Source: Apostichopus californicus
Lineage: Eukaryota; Echinodermata; Holothuroidea; Aspidochirotida; Stichopodidae
DNA length: 24,836 bases
NCBI GenBank assembly: GCA_020650975.1
Contig: JAIPMN010212367.1
Span: forward strand, 1-24,836
Reading direction: 5' to 3'
Positions 12,001-21,300 of the stretch are shown here, piece by piece. The position numbers were made by a program, and so were the translations under genes. A model generated the notes under the pieces. It did no database searches. It saw only the letters and a list, made by a program, of their open reading frames with translations, and was not told where the DNA came from. The first letter of the stretch is position 1; each line of letters begins with the position of its first letter.

Positions 12001-15000
12001 TTAAGTACAGTACGTACGTTTCGCAATAACGAACGAGATATCAAGCGGGGCGACAGACTAACAACTCAGCAGAAAATACCACAAACAAAAAAGATTAACA
12101 GTAAATGCAAGACAGCACCCGATACTCATAGCTGGTACAGTAACTACTGTTCATGTCCTGCAACACTTGTTACCGTGTTACGAACACAAAGTAGTAATTA
12201 CTGATGCACGGTTGTGGGGCATGAACAGTAGTTGATGTACCAACCATTTAGTGCGCGATTCTAAAATAAAGTCTTATCTAGTCGTTTTATACTATAAGTA
12301 GGCCGATGGATATACCAAACATGGCCTTTCTTCGTTATCGGCATGACGAATTGGCGTAATTTAAAGAGAGGTTTGAACGGCATCAAGCGATACCGTACCT
12401 CCTTTACTTCATCTCGTAGGTATTCTCATCTTCATAGACTCCTTGCCCAGTCGCACAGTTCTTTGTCTTACATGGTAACTAGTTAACAGCTTTGCAGTTG
12501 TTACAGTGCCACCTGTAACACATGTTACCGTGTAACGAACACTAAGTAGTAATCACTGACGCATCACTGGTGTATCGGCTGAAAAAAAAGCCTAGAGTAC
12601 AGCACTTTACACAGTCGTGCACTATTTTGTTAAATATATTTTTTTCATCATCGGTTAACCTTACCAATACATCCGGTGTCACCTGAAATCCTAACATAAC
12701 TTTGTCGACACTCGCAATGGAAACCAGATGGTGTGTCGTCCACGCATATCTCTCCTTCTCCTATACAGCTTTCAGCTGAATTTTCACAGGAAGCAACTGA
12801 TAAAAGAACAGAATATATGCATTACATTAAATATATTATAATTATTGACATAGATTTCATGGTAATGCCACAGAAATGTGAAGGAAATTCCTAAAGTTGA
12901 GTGAACCCTCTACTCACCACTGTTTTCAACACAGTTTCTTATTATCTTTATTCATTTACACTACTCTTTCTATCTACACTTATGCTTATATTATGAGACG
13001 GCTATACCTTCACACACGGAATCCTCTGGTACGTTCCAAACGCCGCTCCTCATGCAAATTATGACAGAGCTGAGAACTAAAGCTGAACTCGTGACGTATC
13101 CATCTTCACAGGCCACAGCGCATGCGCTATTAGGTGTCCTTGCACAACCGGCGATTATAGCGTGAGGAACCAGTGGACATTTGATCTCAAACATATCTGG
13201 TAAGAAGAATTACAATTGCAACTGGTAGAATGTTTCAAATTAACATCAAAACGTTTTGTACATTCTCTATCCTATTTACGTGTATTTTTCTTCTTGTCAT
13301 GCGGGATTTGTAATGTATGAGCTTGCGAATACAGTTCACTTACAAAAAGAAATGTTTTATTCACCTAAATGCGCCTGTAGGCTAAGGGCAGCGACGTCGT
13401 TAACTTTTGGGTCGGACAAAGCACAAATCTATATGGGAAGAAATCACAGCGGTTCAATTGATGACTTTAAGGATATCTTTAGTATTTATTTGTTTATAGT
13501 CCATGAAAATAAAAGAATGAACCAAAATATGTTAAAGGTCTGAAATTCTCCTTTGAGGCTAAATTGATGATGACGTAAGTTCCTCATTCTGCACGACTGA
13601 TCACGACCCGACACAACTCGACTGTCGTTACCTGATAAATCGTGGATAGTCGGGCAGTGTTCGGGGGTTTAAGATTACGACTGATCATAATTTTGCCAGT
13701 TTTCAGTCGCGTCGGTTTCAGTCGGGAAAAGGGAACGTTTCACCGATTTGCAGTCATGCAGTATTCGGGTTGCATATTAACAAATATAACCAATTAAGGG
13801 TTCTTAAAATTTGCATGTGACCTAAACGAGCTCCAGTCATTAACAGAAAACAGTCTTTGCGTGTGTTGATCAATCGTCAGCGTGCTGGGGTTAGACGTAG
13901 GACTATTAGAATTAACTGCCATTAATGATTTTCCGAGTATCGACGGTCAGGTTGAGTCGTATCGGGTCGGGATCAATCATGCTGTGCGGCCGGCTTAAGT
14001 ATTAACGTTTATTCATTATTTTATAAATTATAATAATTCAACAATAGTTCTTTATTTAACTTAACAACAGAGCTGACATTCAACACGATTTTCTCCTTGT
14101 CACATCTGTACTTCATTAAAAACCATGTCAGTTGAGAACATAAAACTCTTTGTTTTCCTGTGGAACTGACCAAACTGCATGTGTATAGTCCAGGCACTTT
14201 AATTGACGAACCTCAGCTCTTTAAAGGGTCATTTCTAAAATAACAAAGATTACTGTGTTATAGAACTACAACTTTATAGCGTTTTAACGGTATACAACAT
14301 TTTTTATTAATTTGCGCCTTAACTCGACCTGTAAATACCAAAAAGAAAATGAAGTATTCATAGAACTAACTTATTTAGCCATCTCAAAATTCATACTCTG
14401 TTCACTTACAACGATCGATATTCATTGACAGTGATATGCATATTGATATTTTGTATAGTATTTTTTTGTTTTTCAAAGTGAAATATGCGCGATGAAAATG
14501 CTTACAATTTTATAGTGTTTAAAAAAGAAATTTGAGTTATGTAATAAACATTAATACTTGAGAGTAAACAATCAGGTTACATACTAGAACGCGATTTGAA
14601 CCATTTTGAATTCAGAAGTAAAATACTTGTCCTCTGTCTTCTAAGCTATACCGTTTACAAAATAATTGTTCCCTTTTTGGTTTCCCGAAAGGAAAACTAT
14701 TGAATCATTCTTAACGACCTTGAAAAAATGTGAGGGGGACCTCGGATTGCAAAATCGGCAATTATAACGCGGATCGAAAAGTCTCTAATTGCTATTACGG
14801 TCCAACACGGCAACTAACAGAAACGCTGTACTCAAAGCCGAAGACTTCGTTGGTACAAACCCATTGGCCAGCGACGGCAGAGTGTCATTTCTCAAAAAGG
14901 TTGCTATTGCAAAAGTCATAAGGTCGGCACTGCTTGTAAATGTTAGAAAAAAACATTCAACAGGTAGAATACACTTATAAAAGGAACATTAAAATGTTGT

Positions 15001-15235
15001 GTGTTACTGTTCAATTAGTAAATATTGATAATATTATGTAGTTAACATGTCTTTAAACGTTAACAAATTTGATACAGACATTGGAAAACCCCTATACAAT
15101 AAACAACAAATAGGTAACGTAAATAAAAACTATAAGTGGAAATAATAATAATGACGACGACGATGATAACAAAAACAATAAAAATCATCATCATCAACAT
15201 CACCATCATCATCATCGTCATCGTCGTCGTCGTCA

Positions 15236-15274
<39 letters not shown>

Positions 15275-15303
15275 TCGTCATCGTCATCATCATCATCATC
15301 GTT

Positions 15304-15336
<33 letters not shown>

Positions 15337-18300
15337 TTCGTCTTCGTCCTCGTAATCGTAATCGTCCTCGTCATCGTCATCGTCAACGCCACCGTCACCA
15401 CCACTACCACCACCATCACTACACCATCACCATTACGATTACCATAACCATCATGATCATCATCATTATGATCATTGTCATCATAATAAGAATAATAATC
15501 GACTTTATCCAGTTAGAAACTGCTCAGAAGCACTCGTACACAGTAGAAAAACATAACCGCTAGTATCAAAACGTGAGTTTACAAGCTGGGATAAGCATTT
15601 TACAATAGTAACCATTTGAGTCTCTTCTGAAAAGTTGACAAATGCTGGATTTTTCAAATGCAAGGGGAGACTGTTCCAGAACTTTTGTCTGGGCTTTTGT
15701 AACCAACCTGGCTGCACAGTTCTGGACACGATTTTACCGAGAAGATGTTAGGAAGTCCAACAAGGAGCGCATTGCAATAGTCAAAATGCTATAGAACACA
15801 GGACTGCGCCAATATGGAAGTTGTTTTGGAAATATATCTATAAGGACAATAACTGCTTGCACGACAGAAGACGTATTAAGAACACATGTATTTCTTATGT
15901 ATACTGAAATTCTCGTGAAGTTCTCACGCGACTACTCAAAAATGTATATTAGATGCCAACCTTGTGCATGACGAGTAGAACCCCTGTGACAAATATTGCG
16001 CGTTACTGGTAGGACCCTTGTAATTTCATTTGCGAATTACACATCCGGGGTCTATGCATGCTTAGTTCTTCAATACCGCCACTATTTCCTCTCGGGTAGT
16101 TTTGAGTAAGCACTTCTCTGTTATAGAAGGGAAATTTGTTCATTGAAGAAATCGTATTGACGTAAGATTGTAAACAATCGCGAAGGGTAGACTAAAAAAA
16201 AAAATGGAAGACTAGTCGCAAAGTAACATCATTTTTCATCTAAGCAGCCTTAATCATAATAAAATTTTCAGAAGGCATTGGGTTTGCCCTCCTCTTACAA
16301 TCTTCTCTAAGAAGTCTTTCGCCACTGACTATACAATATTGAATACTAACCTCTGTAGTGACTTCTTCTTGAATATCATCAGAAACTGAATCCAAGACAA
16401 TAGTGTACATCCAGGAATCACTGAAAATTAGTAAATAATTAAAAACGTGGTTAAGAAAACGTTCCCACACTGTCTTTGTATGGAGCTTGAGTGGCTTAGC
16501 CTTTTGGCAAGGATCGTGTGCATTATCTGTACTTGTCAGCTTAATATCTGAAACGCGATACACATTTGACGATCATCACACAGTCACAGTCTCGATACAA
16601 GGGGACTGGTGTTGAAAGTGGATCAGTAGTTTGGTTTTCGTGCTCAAGTTCTTTCTTGGGGGATTTTTCTTAAAAAGTATCCTCTGACTACAGTCAAGGT
16701 TTTATCCACGCCAAGTAGAACGTAGAACCAAGTTGACTGATGCATCCTTCGCGGAGAATTGGACACGGTATACAAGGACACAAGAGGTGCCGGCATACCT
16801 CTTCTGGACCGTTATAAACCACAGCATGTCTTGAACCAAGCAAGATTTAAACAACCGGCAGAGCGAGTCATTCATCTGCCCCTCATAGAACCCGTCATTG
16901 CGTCAGCTGATCAAATATATGTTTGAATTAATATGTAAAGACTTCAGACAGGAGTTTGACATGGGAAAAGACGTTATGCATAAACTCACCTTAGACGGGT
17001 TCGAGCGTGGAACATCAGGTTACCAGTCCATCGCTCTCAGTCACCTGACTAAGTACTTCTCGATTAGCTTAAATTTACTTTGACGGTTACACAATTCATC
17101 TTTCAACAAATATGCTTCCTCACATTAGCACAATGGATGAGTATACTTAAAAGGTAAAATACAAATTATATAATTTTTCATCCTTACATTGCGACAGACA
17201 AGAAGGAGTAATGTTTCCTACAATAAGAGAACACCACAATGCTATTGATGACTTGGAACCAATAATGTAGGATAAAGTTAACGAACGGATATCCGTCATT
17301 GTATGAAATGCTCAAGGAATAAGTCGAACTTATCAGTCATTATCATAATATAGGAGGGTATTGCGGAAGTACTAGGATAAAGTGGTTGAAATCCTTAGAT
17401 AAGAACCAAACCTTGAGAGAAAAGTAGAAATATTTATATAAAGTGTCTTAATTTGTAGAACGAGTCGAAATGTAGAGATGATAATAATCGAATTTTACAG
17501 TCGTCAGATCGAAAAAAGGCCAACACTTTTGATAAAGAGCAGAAATTTCGATATTATAGGTTGGTAATTCCAGAAAACAAAAATAGAACTGTTTTTAAAA
17601 AATATTCAAATACGGAGCAAAATGTGAGATTTTGATACAAAAGAGTCGAAATTTTGGGATAAACTGTTAAAATTTTATATCGTAACATTACCGCAATACC
17701 GCAACATTACCGCAAGAATGTTGCCGCAATAAATAGCATTACCGCAATAATACCGCAACATTAACAAAAGTAACATTTGTTTTTCGAAAATGCCCAAACT
17801 GGTCAACCCCCCCCCCCACACTCACTGAGCGTCGCACCAAAAGTTCCCCCACCACACACATACACTTCGAAATGAGCTTCGCTGCCCCTGTGATGTCGGA
17901 TAGGTTCAGCAAACCTAGCAAATATCGGTAGTGACCAAATAATACAGTAAACAGAGTACAACATAGTGATCGAAAATTAAAATTTCTAGATGAGTAACGT
18001 TAGGGCAAGGAAATCAAAATTCATGACAAACATTTCTTACCTTCTGTCGGCAGTTATAGTTTGATGAGAAAAGTCAATATCTCCAGTGCACCTTGTTTGT
18101 TCGAGTTTTCCTGGTGGACCAACATCTGCATAAGCGCAATAATTACTCTTTTAATAGAAACCTAAAAAAAACCCTTATTGACCACACTGATCATTTCAAC
18201 AATAATGTTATGGTAATAATGATGTATAATATAAATATTCTACAGTTAAGTACAGAAAAGCCGCAAATGCTTACAATTATTATTTAACATCAGATTCACC

Positions 18301-21300
18301 CCTGTGTTTAACTGTAGCTTGATCATACTTACGAAAATATATCAAATTAAATGTAACATAGTTTGTCTTTAGATTGGTAAGAATTTAATTAGTATGGATC
18401 ATCGTAATACATTGATGCTGTGTAATTGTTTCTTTCATTGTATGTATCGTATGTAAAGTAACGTCTTGAGATGGGGCGGGGTGAAATGGATATTTATACA
18501 AAACCAAAAAGAAATTAATAATATAAGAACTTACTGTAGCTGTAAGCAATATTTAGTCTTGATGGCTCCAACTGATAGGATAATGTTCCTGTATCGTGTG
18601 CGGACAAGCTATAAAGGAAGGCAATAACCAATATGAGTATAAATGATTCCTTTATGGGGTCACTTCTTTTCTCGGTTTATTCAATATCAGGTTTGCCTAA
18701 GTTGGCTTTGCTAGTATTCAAATAAGAAATATCAAGTTCGTGTGTGTTATTTCCATTGTAAATGTATTTACATTGGAATCAAATCTCGAAATTTTGATAA
18801 GCAGCACTGACGATTATACGGCTACCCTAAGCCAGACAATCCCTCCCCCCTCGACCCACAACCCTACCCTATTAAAAGTGGAGGAGTATGTATAACTGTA
18901 TTAAAACTGACTAAAATGTCAGTTAACTATAGACAAACGTTTTACTTGAAAATTATACAACTTTTGTATGACAAGTATAGTCATATATATATAACTGATG
19001 TATCAACTTACAATGGTGACGACACTCTTGTTTCCCAATTAACTCTTATGTTTAAAGAAAGGTCAGAGGTCACTAATTCTGCTGTGACGTCATCCAGCTT
19101 CGTGAATCTTGCTGAGCTTCCTGTTTGAAGATTACTGAACACAAAACTGTGTAAATAACCAGAAAACAAACAGTCTTAGCGATTTCTTGCCATGCTCGAC
19201 TTGAGACCATTTATTAAGAACAAGACAGACAGAGGAGTTATGCCCTCAATTACTTGGCGCCATATACCAATTTTGAAATTTATCCAAACTTTACTTTTCG
19301 AGTTACCGTACATGTTTACAAAGTTTTCAGACATGACGTCCAAAATCCTTTGACCTACAAATATTAAAATAACCCACGTGACGACGTAACACAGTAATTA
19401 TCACTTGCTTACGGTATCTATGTATCGGGGACCTTGGTTGAGTGTGGTTTAAAGTTGTTTTGTCTTTATGCCCAAGTTCCAGCTTGTCTGAAAATAGTAC
19501 GGTTCATCCACACACAGAGTATCAGTTTATGGAAGCTTTAATTTTGTAGTTACGATATGTTAACATGGTCCGAAACTTTACACTCTTGTGACTTTAAAGT
19601 ATTTTTGACCTTCACAGGCAACAATAGGTCTCCACATACCAAAAATGAACTTCATCAATCATGAACTTTCTTGAGTTTACAAGCCTAGACGTCACATACG
19701 CAAACACACATCATCATCGCATAGATTCCTGTTACCTTCAGCAAGAAATCAAGGACAGGCATACTACATTTTTAACATTTCGTATGTATACGTAGAATCG
19801 ACAAGGAAAGCACGGGAAAAGCATTAGAAAAACTTTTTATTTAATGAAAAGAGATAAACATGGTTATATGATATCCCATCCTTTCGCCTACCCAAACCCT
19901 CTGTTACAAGTTAACAGTGCTTCTGAGCAGTTACCAAGTGGATAAAAGCGATTGTTATCATCATCATCATCATTATCACCACCATCAACATCACCTTCAC
20001 CATCACAATCACCATCACCATCATCATCACCACCATCAACATCACCTTCACCATCACCAGCACCAGCACCAGCACCAGCACCAGCACCAGCACCAGCACC
20101 AGCACCAGCACCAGCACCAGCACCAGCACCAGCACCAGCACCAGCACCAGCACCAGCACCAGCATCATCATCATTATCATTCGTTTTAAGGTCACTTTAG
20201 ACCTGTATGTTTTGAACACCTCTTCAAGCCCTATAGTTTAGCTCTTACTTGCGTAGGTACGTCGTTGATGATCCACGGATATCTGTCAGATCTGAATTGA
20301 TTGTGTAATCGGGAATATCTGGCGCAGTAAGAAATGCAGAGAGCAAATTTCGCCCTCTCTGCCTCTCATCTAAGAGATATAACATAAAAAGATAGCAAAG
20401 AAAACCCTTTGCAGTCATCTACAGCTAACAGATCTTCTCTTATACATTCACAGGGTCAGAGAGATCAGGGATAGCATATTAAGTTTACACCCACCCACTG
20501 TTACATGTTTAAACCTCTACATCTAGCATGTCATGTTGATAGATACAACGATCAAGTGCCCACATGTTCATATTCTGATAAAGTCAGAAACAACGGCCTT
20601 TGTCAAGTTTCCTCAAACGAATTAAGTTTATTCTCTTACGCTGACATAATAACAAATGCGGAAAATACTGCTCCCAACTGACTGTTCCCATTGCTTTAAT
20701 GCCATAAGGGGGTGGGGGTGATTGTCGGTAGTGGGAGGTTGATTAAAATTTACAAAACAATGGAAATAAACCGCTAAGAACAATCACGTTCCCAGAGGAA
20801 TAGGACTATATATAGGAAAGTAGCAATTCGCAGATTTCATCAGAAACGAATACAAATTGGAAGATTGCGAGTGTACCAAGTTATTTTGCCGACAGGTCCT
20901 AGCCGGGTGCTACATTTTTTTAATTCTTTTCCCAGAGAACAATGCAATACACACAAGCTTCACTGGTGTTAATGAGAATACCAGCTAAGTGTTATACAAA
21001 GTCAGTTTGACATAGGATCCATACCACACTAGACCTGCTTATTACGCAATGCACCGCATTTTACGAAAACAAAACTTACGCTAACATATTTAAATGGGTG
21101 CCGTATCCCAGCAACATGCCACATAGAAGCTATGCCAGCTAATGAAACCAAATAATGCATATTCTAGGCCTATAAATGGTTACGTTCTTGGTCATCAGCC
21201 CAAATTTGCTTATAGGTAAATTTGCTTATAGGTTAAACAGACCTAGGTCTATATCATGATGTATCACCAATAATACTAAAAGTCTCTTGGGTAACAATAA

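Noticed and set aside
15060..15447. Long Met/Thr and Val/Ile-rich open frames on both strands
   Set aside because: They are produced by the trinucleotide microsatellite.
16240..16298. Extension of exon 6 to the in-frame stop at 16240, ending the protein there
   Set aside because: A good donor at 16298 splices in phase with the CCP exon. Reading through gives a Lys/Arg-rich tail with no domain. An alternative short-form transcript remains possible.
16740..16925. Plus-strand open frame of about 57 codons (contains GAGIPLLDRYKPQHVLNQAR), followed by another from 16898
   Set aside because: It looks protein-like in composition, but has no suitable start, no splice partners and no family I can name. 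It lies inside an intron of the minus-strand gene and may be transposon debris.
19911..20219. His-Gln, Ala-Pro and Leu-Val repeat open frames
   Set aside because: They are three frames of the same CACCAG array. The region is intronic.
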